Assembly (NCBI RefSeq): GCF_900177645.1
Contig: NZ_FXAO01000001.1
Span: forward strand, 1,075,820-1,139,819
Source of the DNA: Arenibacter troitsensis
GTDB lineage: Bacteria; Bacteroidota; Bacteroidia; Flavobacteriales; Flavobacteriaceae
DNA length: 64,000 nt
Direction: 5' to 3'
The position numbers were made by a program, and so were the translations under genes. Each line of letters begins with the position of its first letter. Positions within the stretch are counted from its first letter, which is position 1. Below the pieces are notes generated by a model. That model ran no database searches. It was not told where the DNA came from and saw only the letters and a program-made list of their open reading frames with translations. Shown here piece after piece: positions 28,601 to 37,261 of the stretch.

Positions 28601-28947
28601 TCGTCTCCGCTTACACCGGCATTTTCACTAATATCCTCAAATTCTAGGTTGCCTTTGTTCAAATACAGTTTGTTGGGTACTTGATTTCCCGTAAAATAGA
28701 TGTCCAACAGGCCATCATTGTTAATGTCGCCTGTGGCAATACCACCACCCATATATAGATAGGAATAGGTAAAATAATTTAAGGAATCGTTTTCCGTAAG
28801 ATCGTTACTAAAGGTAATCCCCGTTTTAGTATAATCCAAGGATCTAAATAGCTTGCCTTGGTTCAAATCCCTGTTTTTGGAACAATTGACCAACAGTATC
28901 AAACCAATCGAAGCAAGAATTATTTTTCCAATCTCCGTACTTTTCAT
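25642..28947 (-). CDS. Large VCBS/FG-GAP repeat lipoprotein with ASPIC/UnbV domain
   Basis: 1,101 residues with a lipoprotein signal (KIILASIGLILLVNCS). At least 14 calcium-binding-like motifs of the form D-x-N/D-x-D-G-x-x-D are readable (DINNDGLLDIY, DYDKDGDLDLY, DFNNDGNLDIF, DADGDGDNDLY, DFDGDGDMDYI and so on), arranged as FG-GAP/VCBS propeller blades. An ASPIC/UnbV domain (GNRVYITTEGQTQMQELTL ... LRIVWTDGKIEELNNI) lies near residues 500-590. Such proteins often accompany SusC/SusD pairs in marine Bacteroidota, probably as surface glycan-binding or adhesion lipoproteins; this role is inferred. It is separated from susD by a terminator, so it may have its own promoter. Confidence 0.9.
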   Translation of the reverse strand: MKSTEIGKIILASIGLILLVNCSKNRDLNQGKLFRSLDYTKTGITFSNDLTENDSLNYFTYSYLYMGGGIATGDINNDGLLDIYFTGNQVPNKLYLNKGNLEFEDISENAGVSGDDRWYTGATMADINGDGLLDIYCSVGGKFGKKNNQLYVNKGDGTFEEMAEKYGVDNIGNSVQATFFDYDKDGDLDLYVANYPPTKFDSPSFVYLYNMKNVSDTDMDYLYRNDGELFTNVTDESGLKNFGLTLSATVGDLNNDTWPDIYVSNDFRSPDYMFINNQDGTFKEVVKKATQHTSFYGMGADIADFNNDGNLDIFQVDMDAKDNRRKKTNMASMNIALFWDVVSSGFGYQYMHNCMQLNSGVFEDGVPHFSNVSRLTGTSSTDWSWGPLFADFDNDGLKDLFVSNGTRREINNNDYFNKLKGIKLSSDSLLQLSQAIPSEKIDNFIFKNKGNLEFEKANEDWGIEYKGFSNGVVYADLDNDGDLEIITNNIDDHASVFENKSSEFNGYLKIKFNGLPGNKFGLGNRVYITTEGQTQMQELTLTRGFQSSVAPELHFGLGKSKKIDLLRIVWTDGKIEELNNIDPNQTLIIDYSNAQIHEMPATDNTSLFTTDNSDIFPKHFHEENDFDDFAVQVLLPHKMSAFGPAIAVGDMNNDGMDDYYVGGSAGFPGSIFIQESNAFIKVTSSFLEEDKISEDSGALLFDADGDGDNDLYVVSGGYEFSPNSEALQDRLYLNNGTGKFSKAHKNSLPSIKQSGSKVYHADFNNDGKEDLLVLGRQVPGNYPSPATSFILQNVSDDNNVKFIISPEMHVPEFENLGMATSAVISDIDNDNRLDIIVVGEWMPIRVFKNTTSGFKEVSEEMGLTKDSTGWWWSIEKGDFDGDGDMDYIVGNNGLNYKYKATKEETFDIYANDFDKDNAADIVLSYYNDGEQYPLRGRECSSQQIPGIKQKFKDYESFAQATLKDVYSEKALESSLHYQVKSFASIYLENKNGQLVPHQLPREAQTSSINKILVNDYDKDGHLDCIIAGNLFVSEVETPRNDAGHGLFLKGNGKGGFRPVHPNQSGLFVPGDVKDMLPVNTNNKSFIIAAKNNDYLQFIQVK

Positions 28948-28993
28948 TGCTTTTAAAATTTAATTTGTGGCGATAATTTACATCATTTATACA

Positions 28994-29030
28994 TGATAAA
29001 AAACAGCGTACCTGGGCACGCTGTTTTCAA
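28994..29030 (-). terminator. Rho-independent terminator after susCD
   Basis: Perfect stem AACAGCGT / ACGCTGTT (29002-29009 and 29018-29025) with an 8-nt loop. Read on the minus strand the stem is followed by TTTTTTATC. It lies between the susD stop and the VCBS gene start. Confidence 0.8.
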
Positions 29031-29037
29031 ACTAACT

Positions 29038-29066
29038 AACCAATTAACCAATTAACCAATTAACCA
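29038..29066. repeat. Short tandem repeat, unit AACCAATT
   Basis: About 3.6 copies of the 8-bp unit AACCAATT, just beyond the 3' end of susD and before the terminator. Low complexity; such runs can vary in copy number by slippage. No function evident. Confidence 0.7.
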
Positions 29067-29085
29067 ACTAAACTATTTACAATTT

Positions 29086-30597
29086 TTAATAACCAGGATT
29101 TTGATCTTCTGAATTTATATTTTCATTGGAAGTAATTTCGGAAAGCGGAATTGGGAATAGTTCGCTTTTGCCAGCTTGAAAGCCGGTTCCTTCCAAAAAT
29201 TCAGCAGCGATTCCCCAACGGATCAAATCGTTGAACCTAATTTGTTCTCCGGCCAACTCAACCTTGCGCTCATGCACGATGGCGTCAAATACTTCTGTTT
29301 TGGATAGGGAGGTGGATAGTAGTGGCATCATAACACTAGGCCTTGACCTAACTTCGTTAATATATCCTACCGCATTTGCCTGGGTCCCTACTTCATTTTC
29401 ACATTCTGCCATCATGAGGAGCACATCTGCGTATCTCATTACCTTGAAATTAATTCCTGAATTGGTCTCCTCATGTGCCCTTTGGTAGTAATTTTGGTAT
29501 TTCTTCCAACCTGCCCGTCTATTTTGGGCAATGTAGACTTCCCCATCTGGGATGGGATCTGGAGGTGTCCCTGTACGTACTGTTCCCCCGGGAAAAGTGT
29601 CTCCATCGGAATAGAAGCAGTCTTTAAAGCGCGGATCGCCAGACTCATATTCGTCCAGCAGATCATCTGATGGATATACGTTGAACCAATCATTAAAGCC
29701 ATATTCCTGTCCTCTAAAGGTAATCTCGTTCAAACGGTCGCCAGAACTACCATCCCCCCATCCAGAGCCACCTATTGAGGTGTCATAGGCTACTTCAAAA
29801 ATAGATTCAGGACCGTATTCTGTTTGTTCTTTAAAATTGTCGAAATAATTTTCTTCCAATTGGTATTTGCCATAGACTTTTTCAAAATTGTCAAGGGCAA
29901 GCCTGTGTTCCCCTCTAAACAAATATACCTTACCTAAAAAAGCCAAAGCGGCCTCTTTGGTAGCCCTTCCCAATGTTGTTTCCTCTCCTTTTGCCAGGAG
30001 AGTATTGGATGCATCGGTCAAGTCGTTAATTATTTGTTCGTAAACCTGCTCTTTTGGACTCCTGGGATAGCCTACAATTTCGTCCGGAATGGTGGTGATC
30101 AATGGCACATCACCAAAACGGGTCACTAAAAAGAAATAATATAGTGCCCGTAAAAATTTGGCCTCTCCTATATATTTGCTTTTAAGTGCCTGGGACAATT
30201 TATTATCCGGTATTTCATTGATCTTTTCTTCGTTGCCAATAACGAAATTAGCCTTATTGATCCCTTTGTAGCAGCTGTTCCAATAAAGTCCGATGGCTCC
30301 GTGGGCTGAATTGAAGGAAAATTGTAGGTATTCCCTTTTATCCGCTTCCAATTGGGAGTTGCCCCCATTTTCATGGGACATATTATCCATCATAAAGAAC
30401 ATATGCCTAGTGTATAAGCCTTGTGTTTGCAAATTGGCGTACACGGCAGTAACGGAAGATTCTACCTGTCCTGCGTCCGAGAAAAAGGTTTCCGGTGCTA
30501 TGTTATTTTCATTGATAAGTTCAAGGCCACTATTGTCGCAGGAAAGTGTGAACAATAGGCCAAAGATGGTGGCGGTAATATATTTATATTTTCTCAT
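29086..30597 (-). CDS. SusD/RagB-like surface glycan-binding lipoprotein
   Basis: 503 residues, lipoprotein signal MRKYKYITATIFGLLFTLSC. SusD marks: ENNIAPETFFSDAGQVESSV near the N-terminus, the TPR-like segment KYIGEAKFLRALYYFFLVTR then FGDVPL, PRSPKEQVYEQIINDL, EAALAFLGKVYLFRGEHRLA, and the C-terminal MRYADVLLMMAECENEVG with ELAGEQIRFNDLIRWG, ending NINSEDQNPGY. It caps the SusC channel encoded 9 bp upstream and binds the glycan at the cell surface. Ligand unknown; xylan, fructan or sucrose-type sugars are candidates from the flanking loci. Confidence 0.95.
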   Translation of the reverse strand: MRKYKYITATIFGLLFTLSCDNSGLELINENNIAPETFFSDAGQVESSVTAVYANLQTQGLYTRHMFFMMDNMSHENGGNSQLEADKREYLQFSFNSAHGAIGLYWNSCYKGINKANFVIGNEEKINEIPDNKLSQALKSKYIGEAKFLRALYYFFLVTRFGDVPLITTIPDEIVGYPRSPKEQVYEQIINDLTDASNTLLAKGEETTLGRATKEAALAFLGKVYLFRGEHRLALDNFEKVYGKYQLEENYFDNFKEQTEYGPESIFEVAYDTSIGGSGWGDGSSGDRLNEITFRGQEYGFNDWFNVYPSDDLLDEYESGDPRFKDCFYSDGDTFPGGTVRTGTPPDPIPDGEVYIAQNRRAGWKKYQNYYQRAHEETNSGINFKVMRYADVLLMMAECENEVGTQANAVGYINEVRSRPSVMMPLLSTSLSKTEVFDAIVHERKVELAGEQIRFNDLIRWGIAAEFLEGTGFQAGKSELFPIPLSEITSNENINSEDQNPGY

Positions 30598-30606
30598 GTC
30601 TATATT

Positions 30607-33600
30607 TTAAAATGAAACTTGTAAGCCTAGAAGTAAGGATTTGGGCTGAGGGTAGTTACCTCTATCAATACCAACTTCAAAATTTGAGTTATTATTGGGT
30701 TTACCTATTTCGGGATCCAATCCGGAATAATCTGTCAGCGTTATAAGGTTCTGTCCACTTATATACAACCTTAATTTGTTAATATGCTTGTTAAGGGCAT
30801 CACCTTTAATGCTATACCCCAAAGAAATATTTTTTAATCGGGTATAGGAACCATCCTCTATAAACCGGTCGGAGGCCGAAACGTTCTGGGTAGAGCCAAA
30901 GGCCCGTGGCACTGTATTGGAAGTACCTGGACCTGTCCAACGGTTTAGAACTGCGGTACCCGCATTGAACAAACGGGGCATTCCTTCTAGGTCATATATA
31001 TTGGTGTTGTAAATACTATTTCCCGAAACCCCACTAATGAAGGCATTAAAATCCCATCTCTTATAACCTGCCGATAAGTTAAGGCCATAGGTTAGATCAG
31101 GGAATGCGCTTCCCAAGATGGTACGGTCCTGATCATTAATGTTTCCATCGTTATTTAAATCCTTAAAACGAATGTCTCCTGGTTGTACCGCAGTCTGTGA
31201 CGGGTTGGCCGTAAAAACGGCATTGACCTCACTTTGGTCCTGATAGACGCCATCGGTTACTTTTCCATAAAAATGAAATAAGGTTTCGCCAACCGCCAAT
31301 CTGGTAAGATTCTCATTTTCAAATCCACCTCCTACTAATTGATCAAGGCCACCCAAGGAAAGCGCCTCATTTTTACTGGTACCCAGGTTTAAATTGGCAG
31401 ACCATGTAAAATCTCCTTCGTAATCGTTATAGCCTAAAGAGATTTCAAAGCCCTTGGTCTGTACGGAACCTACATTGGACCATTTGTAGTTCTTGAGAAA
31501 ACCGAAGGAATCTGCAAGATTCAGCTGCATTAGAAGGTCGTTACTAGTGTTGTCATAATATTCCAGGGCCAGGGTTACCTTGTCGTTCATTAAACCAAGG
31601 TCGAGCCCTATATTGACCATGGTGGTCTCTTCCCATTTTAGATCTGGATTGGAAACGCCTTCGGCAGTAACACCAACATAATTGGTCCCGCCAAAAGGGT
31701 AATTAAAATTGGGCGAAAGGGATGTGGTATAGGTGTAATCCTCAGATTTATCATTACCTACAATACCCCAACTTCCCCTAAGCTTTAAAGTGCTAAATGA
31801 GGAATCTTCCAAAAAGGATTCCTTGGCAAGGTTCCAGCCTGCAGCCAGGGAAGGAAACCAACCCCATCTGTTGTTAGCTCCGAATCGTGAAGAAGCATCC
31901 CTTCTTAACGAGGCAGCAAAAATATAGCGTTGATCAAAATTATAGTTCAACCTTCCCAAATAGCTTACTCTGGCATATTTCGTAGTGGCAGAAGAAATAT
32001 TGGCATCCTGATTGGAAAGTTCCTTTATGGTATTGCTCAAGAAATTTCTACTGTTATTATTAATATAGGAATTCTTGGCGTCTTGCCGTTCATACAGTAA
32101 TAGCAGCTCAAAATTATGTAGGTCGTTAAAAGATTTGTTATAGTTAAGGCTATTGGTGAAAATAATATCCTTATTAATTCCCGTATTCTTTACAATATTG
32201 GCATAGACCTGTGTTCCTGTTCCTGTGTTTTCACTATCCTGGTTATAGGCCGGTGTAAATTGTTCATTAAGATAATTATCGTAAATGAGACCCAATTGTG
32301 ATTTAAAGTTAAGGCCGTCCAAAATTTCGTATTCCCCATAAATGCTTCCATTTATTATTACGTTCTTATTGGAGAAATCCCTTAGTTTCTGAATCCGAAC
32401 GGGATTTTCAGCATCCTGCCCATCGTTGGAACTACTTGGGCCTTGGAACCCACCTAAATTGGCACTATTATAAACAGGTAAATAAGGAGCCATTTTGATG
32501 GCGTGCTCTATTAAAGATCTACCGGAGTTTAGGCCGCCTTCAGGATTCTGGTCATTGAATGAAAGTGCCAGAGTTTCCCCCAAGCGCAATCTGCCCACAG
32601 TAAAATTGCTATTGGCCCTAAAGGCATATCGTTTAAATCCGGTTCCAATGATGGCACCTTCCTGGTCCTGGTAATTGGAAGAGAATCTATAGTTGCTGTT
32701 TTCTCCCCCACCGGAAATTCCCAAATCGAAATTTTGGATGAGGCCTGAAGTAAAGAGCTCATCTTGCCAATCTGTGTTTAGGCCAGATTTACTAGCGGGT
32801 GTATTAGGAGTAAAACCAAAGGCCTCTGTGGCATAATTTAAATATTGTTCGGTATTTAACAGGTCATATCTATTGGTTACGAACTGAACACCCGTATAGG
32901 AATCAAAATCAACACTAACTACTCCATTACGACTACCTTTTTTGGTAGTTACCATGATTACCCCATTGGCACCTAAGGAACCGTAAATGGCAGTAGTTGA
33001 GGCATCTTTTAAAATGTTAATGTTATCTATGTCCCCTGGGTTTAATCCGGAAAGTCCCGAATTGGAAATAACACCATCAATCACATACAGGGGAGAGCTG
33101 TTGTTCATGGTGCCTAAACCACGTATACGAACTTCAGGTGCAGTACCTGGCGACCCGTTGCTGATAACTATTACGCCGGCAGCCCTACCCTGCAAAGCAG
33201 ATTCGGCATTGGTAACAGGTATGGCGGTAATGTCTTCGGACTTTATGGTGGAAATGGCTCCGGTTACTTCGGATCTACTCTGGGTACCATAACCCACGAC
33301 GACCACTTCTTCTAGGGCCTCAAGGTCTTGAACAAGGCTTACATTGATAGATGTTCTGCCATTTAGGTCCACTGTCATTTTCTCATATCCTACGTAAGTA
33401 ATGACCAAAGTAGCATTGGATGGAACATCGGGTAAGGTAAAATTTCCATCAAAATCGGTAGTGGTACCGATCGTAGTTCCAGAAATCACAATTGTGGCCC
33501 CTGGTAATGGAATACCTGTGTCATCAGAAACAACACCGCTGACCGTAGATGTTTGTGAGTAGGCGAAATGCCCGATAAATACAACAATCGCAATTATTGC

Positions 33601-33618
33601 GTGTTTAAATTTAATCAT
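30607..33618 (-). CDS. SusC/RagA-like TonB-linked outer-membrane transporter
   Basis: 1,003 residues with signal peptide MIKFKHAIIAIVVFIGHFAY. The CarboxypepD_reg-like domain (TVSGVVSDDTGIPLPGATIV) is followed by the SusC signature LEEVVVVGYGTQSRSEVTGA, the plug (GRAAGVIVISNGSPGTAPEV then RIRGLGTMNNSSPLYVIDGV, DASTTAIYGSLGANGVIMVT) and a barrel ending RGNYPQPKSLLLGLQVSF. It imports oligosaccharides together with SusD. The promoter lies about 65 bp upstream. It is downstream of lacI on the same strand after 528 bp, and not divergent from an HTCS, so regulation by the LacI protein is a reasonable guess. Confidence 0.96.
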   Translation of the reverse strand: MIKFKHAIIAIVVFIGHFAYSQTSTVSGVVSDDTGIPLPGATIVISGTTIGTTTDFDGNFTLPDVPSNATLVITYVGYEKMTVDLNGRTSINVSLVQDLEALEEVVVVGYGTQSRSEVTGAISTIKSEDITAIPVTNAESALQGRAAGVIVISNGSPGTAPEVRIRGLGTMNNSSPLYVIDGVISNSGLSGLNPGDIDNINILKDASTTAIYGSLGANGVIMVTTKKGSRNGVVSVDFDSYTGVQFVTNRYDLLNTEQYLNYATEAFGFTPNTPASKSGLNTDWQDELFTSGLIQNFDLGISGGGENSNYRFSSNYQDQEGAIIGTGFKRYAFRANSNFTVGRLRLGETLALSFNDQNPEGGLNSGRSLIEHAIKMAPYLPVYNSANLGGFQGPSSSNDGQDAENPVRIQKLRDFSNKNVIINGSIYGEYEILDGLNFKSQLGLIYDNYLNEQFTPAYNQDSENTGTGTQVYANIVKNTGINKDIIFTNSLNYNKSFNDLHNFELLLLYERQDAKNSYINNNSRNFLSNTIKELSNQDANISSATTKYARVSYLGRLNYNFDQRYIFAASLRRDASSRFGANNRWGWFPSLAAGWNLAKESFLEDSSFSTLKLRGSWGIVGNDKSEDYTYTTSLSPNFNYPFGGTNYVGVTAEGVSNPDLKWEETTMVNIGLDLGLMNDKVTLALEYYDNTSNDLLMQLNLADSFGFLKNYKWSNVGSVQTKGFEISLGYNDYEGDFTWSANLNLGTSKNEALSLGGLDQLVGGGFENENLTRLAVGETLFHFYGKVTDGVYQDQSEVNAVFTANPSQTAVQPGDIRFKDLNNDGNINDQDRTILGSAFPDLTYGLNLSAGYKRWDFNAFISGVSGNSIYNTNIYDLEGMPRLFNAGTAVLNRWTGPGTSNTVPRAFGSTQNVSASDRFIEDGSYTRLKNISLGYSIKGDALNKHINKLRLYISGQNLITLTDYSGLDPEIGKPNNNSNFEVGIDRGNYPQPKSLLLGLQVSF

Positions 33619-33683
33619 AGTTTACAGTTTAAGTTAGTTGAATTACCATAATGCACCTTCAAATAAATGATGATGTATTAGGA

Positions 33684-33712
33684 CAAATATATACTTAGAG
33701 CTGTGTGGAAAA
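33684..33712 (-). promoter_or_regulatory. Promoter of susCD
   Basis: On the minus strand TATATTTG (33684-33691) matches the Bacteroidota -7 consensus TAnnTTTG. A TTTT element (33709-33712) lies 17 bp upstream, a weak -33 match. This leaves a leader of about 60 nt before the susC ATG. Confidence 0.6.
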
Positions 33713-34146
33713 TATCAGATATGAAGCAAATAATGAGAATTATGATGCAAAAGGTTTGTGTAAATGGGAATATGCAAAATTTTTTATATTAAAATTATAA
33801 ATGTGGTATATGCCCCATGCGGCGGTGATAGGGATACCAAAGTGGGTATAGCAACTGAAATGGAATAGACATGGTACTATGTGGCGTATGGTTGAACTTG
33901 TGCGCAAATTGTATATGTTGGGTTGCTACTGTGTCACTTTTTGGGGAGGCCAATAAAAGTCATTAGGTGGTTTTATACAATTATGGCAAAGTTTTGCCAC
34001 ATCAATTGATTTTTTTATTTGACCATATTTTCAAGGACCAATCTATATATTCTATCCATATTAAGAAATATAATTACATTTTTGAATTGTAGGAAGGGAA
34101 TTTTTTTACAACAAATCCCTAAATCTACCGTATTTTACTTAAGACC
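33713..34146. other. Intergenic region between lacI and susC
   Basis: No gene. AT-rich, with no operator resembling the palindrome upstream of lacI and no strong hairpin seen. Together with the susC leader it makes a 528-bp gap, larger than expected for a shared operon, which agrees with separate promoters for lacI and susC. Confidence 0.45.
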
Positions 34147-35172
34147 TCATTTGGTGGATTGCCGTTTAATTAGAGCCGTTTCCAAAACTATTTCCTTATA
34201 AACAATTGGTCCCTTATTTTTTAACTGTTGCATTTCCTTGTAAAGTTGTTTAAAAGCGGCTTTTCCCATCTCATAACCTGGTTGGTCTATTGTGCTTAAA
34301 CTTGGAGAAATGACCGATGACATAAACCAATTGCTAAATCCTACAATGGAGATGTCCTCAGGTATTTTTATGCCTTGTTCATTAAACTCCGTAATGGCCC
34401 CAATAGCTACCATATCGGTGTTTATAAAGATACCATCCACATCCTTGTGGTCTTTTAACAGTTGGCGTGCATTCATTTTACCTTCTTCAAAACTCTGATC
34501 CCCACATTGGCAGATGTACACCAAAGAGGGGTCGTAGGGCATATTGTTATCCAACAGTGCTTTTTTATACCCCAGAAACCTATCAATGGAATTTTGCGGT
34601 AAAAGGGCCCCTCTAAAATGGGCAATTCGCTTACAGCCCGTGTCAATTAAGTGTTGTGTTGCCTCATAGGCCGCTTTTCTGTCATCAATGATCACTTTGG
34701 AACATTTTACCAATTTGGCAATCTTATCGAACATTACCAAGGGTTTGTCCTGGGCCAGAACATCGTTAAGATGGTTATAATCGGCGGTACCATTGGCCAA
34801 GGATATTAAAATGCCATCAACACGTTGTCTCAATAGCAGTTGAATCTGTTTTTTTTCCAATTCATAGGATTCATTGGATTGAAGGATAATGACCAGATAT
34901 CCTTTTTTCTCTGCCTGGGCAACGATGCCCTTAATAACACTGGAAAAAAAATGATGGACAATTTCTGGAATTATCAGGCCAATGGTCTTGGATTCCTTCG
35001 TCCTTAGGTTTACGGCAAAGGCATTGGGCTTGTAGTTCAGGGTCTGTGCCAACTCCTTCACCAAGGCCTTGGTTTTTTTACTAATGTCCGGATAGTCCTT
35101 TAGAGCTTTTGAAACAGTGGTCACAGAAATATTAAGTTGATCTGCTATTTCTTTTAGGGTAACAGGTTTCAT
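34147..35172 (-). CDS. LacI/GalR-family transcriptional regulator
   Basis: 341 residues. The helix-turn-helix and hinge read MKPVTLKEIADQLNISVTTV then SKALKDYPDISKKTKALVK and LNYKPNAFAVNLRTKES. The periplasmic-binding-like sugar domain follows (TIGLIIPEIVHHFFSSVIKG, GILISLANG, FINTDMVAIGAITEFNEQG, ISIVGFSNW). The gene precedes and is divergent from the sugar transporter-kinase-sucrose phosphorylase set, and two palindromic operators lie just upstream of its own ATG. I infer a repressor of the sucrose genes, its own gene and perhaps susCD. Inducer unknown; sucrose or a derived hexose (phosphate) is likely. Confidence 0.93.
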   Translation of the reverse strand: MKPVTLKEIADQLNISVTTVSKALKDYPDISKKTKALVKELAQTLNYKPNAFAVNLRTKESKTIGLIIPEIVHHFFSSVIKGIVAQAEKKGYLVIILQSNESYELEKKQIQLLLRQRVDGILISLANGTADYNHLNDVLAQDKPLVMFDKIAKLVKCSKVIIDDRKAAYEATQHLIDTGCKRIAHFRGALLPQNSIDRFLGYKKALLDNNMPYDPSLVYICQCGDQSFEEGKMNARQLLKDHKDVDGIFINTDMVAIGAITEFNEQGIKIPEDISIVGFSNWFMSSVISPSLSTIDQPGYEMGKAAFKQLYKEMQQLKNKGPIVYKEIVLETALIKRQSTK

Positions 35173-35215
35173 CTTGGGTTTGAATTTATATTAAATATAC
35201 TAAAAAATAGAAAAT

Positions 35216-35229
35216 CTAAATCGTTTTCG
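35216..35229. promoter_or_regulatory. LacI-type operator, distal half-conserved copy
   Basis: CTAAATCGTTTTCG, a slightly degenerate copy of the palindrome at 35237-35250 (mismatch in the left half-site). The two start 21 bp apart, two helical turns, so bound dimers would face the same side of the DNA. It lies about 45-55 bp upstream of the lacI ATG. Confidence 0.6.
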
Positions 35230-35236
35230 TTCATTT

Positions 35237-35250
35237 CGAAATCGTTTTCG
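35237..35250. promoter_or_regulatory. LacI-type operator palindrome CGAAATCGTTTTCG
   Basis: A 14-bp near-perfect palindrome around a central CG; only two positions break symmetry. This is the usual form of LacI/GalR operators (central CpG, inverted half-sites). It sits in the lacI-transporter divergent region, 65 bp from the lacI ATG. Direct autoregulation and control of the divergent sucrose genes are inferred. Confidence 0.7.
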
Positions 35251-35821
35251 TTAATCAATTTAATATTTAAAGCCTTTTTTAGATATAACTTTCACCAAGA
35301 TTGTTCCAAAACTTACTGATTCGTGTTGCTCCAAAATCGTTCAAATACCCATGGACTAAATCTCACTGGAGAAACGACGTTTGGTTGGGCAGAACAGACG
35401 GAGAATAGTTGTAAATAACCAGGTTGGAATACCATCATCTTGATGGACACGAAGGCCTAGGACGAAATATAGATTTTTTAGGTTGGTTGATTGTTTTTTC
35501 GATTGAAGTGTAAATAGAGTTGATGTTTAGGTGACTAGAGGTCAGCTCTTTTACTTTTCTTCCCTTGTTTCGTTTAATACGATCCATGACGTTAAAGAAC
35601 GACTTCCCATATGTACGGGGCCACTTTTTAAAAAACTGGGGATATTATCAAATGAAATGCATAGCTTTATTAAGTTCTTTTGATACCACGTTTTGGAGAT
35701 AGGGCATTTAATTTAAGGTCCCAAGACTGCTTATTGAATTGTAAGGGTAAGTAGCACGTAAGCTCCAATAGGCCTATGACATATTAATAAAAAAAACATT
35801 CTAACCTCTTACAAGATAGCT
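35251..35821. other. Long intergenic region before the sugar transporter gene
   Basis: About 570 bp, no gene of convincing composition on either strand. It must contain the promoter of the transporter-kinase-phosphorylase operon. A weak match to the operator core occurs near 35333 (AAAATCGTTCAAA). No terminator, tRNA or long repeat seen. Confidence 0.4.
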
Positions 35822-37156
35822 ATGTTAAACAAACCTAAATTAAGTTTTTGGCAAATCTGGAATATGAATTTCGGATTTCTGGGTATACAATTCGGATTCG
35901 GTCTGCAACAGGCCAACATGAGTCCTATTTACAGATATTTAGGGGCAGATGAGGCGCAAATACCATGGTTGTGGCTTGCCGGACCATTAACCGGTTTGTT
36001 GGTACAACCTATTATTGGTGCCATGAGCGATAAAACATGGACCAAATTGGGAAGGCGTCGTCCGTATTTCTTAGTGGGCGCCATTTTGGCGAGTATTGCC
36101 CTGATTTTTATGCCCTATTCCTCCACACTTTGGATGGCTGCAGGATTATTATGGATATTGGACGCCTCCATGAACATTGCCATGGAGCCCTTTAGGGCTT
36201 TTATAGCCGACAAATTACCGTCAGAACAAAGAACTTTAGGGTTTTCGGTTCAAAGTTTTTTTGTTGGTTTAGGCCAGTTTTCTGCCAACATTATGCCCTG
36301 GTTACTCGGTTTTTTGGGAATCATTACCCTTGGGGCCTATGGCGAAATCGCAGAGTTGGAGAATGCCAATGGAATACCCAATTTCATAAAATATTCCTTT
36401 GTCTTGGGAGCTATGGTTATGCTAGGTACCGTGTTGTGGACCATTTTTACAACGGACGAATATCCTCCAGAGAATATGGAGGAATTTAAAAAGGATAAAG
36501 GAAGTGTTGCCAAGGTTTTTATTGAAGTGAAGGAGGCAATTGTTACCATGCCCAAAACAATGAAACAGTTGTGGTGGGTTATGTTCTTTGTGTGGTATGG
36601 TTTGCCCTTAATGTGGCAATATCTGTCCTTGGCCATTTCGAGGCACGTATTCGGTGCCGCCTCTCCGGAACATCCCGATTTTGAAAAGGGAGCCTTTTAC
36701 GGAGGTGTAAGTTTGGCCATATTCAGTGTAGCATGTTTCACCATTTCTTTCGCCATTCCTTGGGTAGGGAAAAAATTGGGGCATAGGCAGACTCACGCCG
36801 TTTTCTTGATAATAGGGGCCATTGGTTTTATTACTATGCAAATTGCCACCACTACCACCATGTTTTATATATGTATGTTTTTAGTGGGGGTTGCCTGGGC
36901 ATCCATTATGGCAGTGCCTTATGTTATTCTATCGTATTCGGTACCCAAGGAGCGCATGGGGGTCTATATGGGCATTTTTAACATGTTTATTGTGGTTCCC
37001 CAGTTTATAAGCATGGCCACCGTACCATTTTTTTATGACTCCTTGTTTTTGGGCGATCCAAGAAATGCATTGGCTTTTGTGGGGATATGTTTTATACTGG
37101 GAGCAATTTCGTGCTTTTTTATATCCAAGGATTATGCCGCTGTACAAAGCAATTAG
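35822..37156 (+). CDS. SLC45/GPH-like MFS sugar transporter, probably sucrose or maltose type
   Basis: 444 residues, about 12 transmembrane segments. Family marks are FWQIWNMNFGFLGIQFGFGL then QQANMSPIY at the N-terminus, the loop GAMSDKTWTKLGRRRPYFLV, and NIAMEPFRAFIADKLPSEQR. These are shared by plant-type sucrose and bacterial maltose/sucrose H+ symporters. First gene of a plus-strand set with PfkB kinase (105-bp gap) and GH13_18 phosphorylase, so sucrose is the best-supported substrate. It probably brings intact disaccharide over the inner membrane. Confidence 0.88.
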   Translation: MLNKPKLSFWQIWNMNFGFLGIQFGFGLQQANMSPIYRYLGADEAQIPWLWLAGPLTGLLVQPIIGAMSDKTWTKLGRRRPYFLVGAILASIALIFMPYSSTLWMAAGLLWILDASMNIAMEPFRAFIADKLPSEQRTLGFSVQSFFVGLGQFSANIMPWLLGFLGIITLGAYGEIAELENANGIPNFIKYSFVLGAMVMLGTVLWTIFTTDEYPPENMEEFKKDKGSVAKVFIEVKEAIVTMPKTMKQLWWVMFFVWYGLPLMWQYLSLAISRHVFGAASPEHPDFEKGAFYGGVSLAIFSVACFTISFAIPWVGKKLGHRQTHAVFLIIGAIGFITMQIATTTTMFYICMFLVGVAWASIMAVPYVILSYSVPKERMGVYMGIFNMFIVVPQFISMATVPFFYDSLFLGDPRNALAFVGICFILGAISCFFISKDYAAVQSN

Positions 37157-37261
37157 TCATATAAAAATAGGGTATATGTATTGGATTTCGGGTCACGAAG
37201 GTGTTGAAAATTTAGACCATATAGCCTAGTAACTCTAAAAATAAACTATATAAAAATTAAT

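Noticed and set aside
29000..29080. CRISPR-like array from the repeated AACCAATT units
   Set aside because: Units are only 8 bp and contiguous, with no spacers; a simple tandem repeat. No CRISPR array or cas gene was seen anywhere in the window.
34019..34201. 60-codon plus-strand frame between susC and lacI
   Set aside because: Overlaps the 3' end of lacI antisense and shows no protein-like composition.
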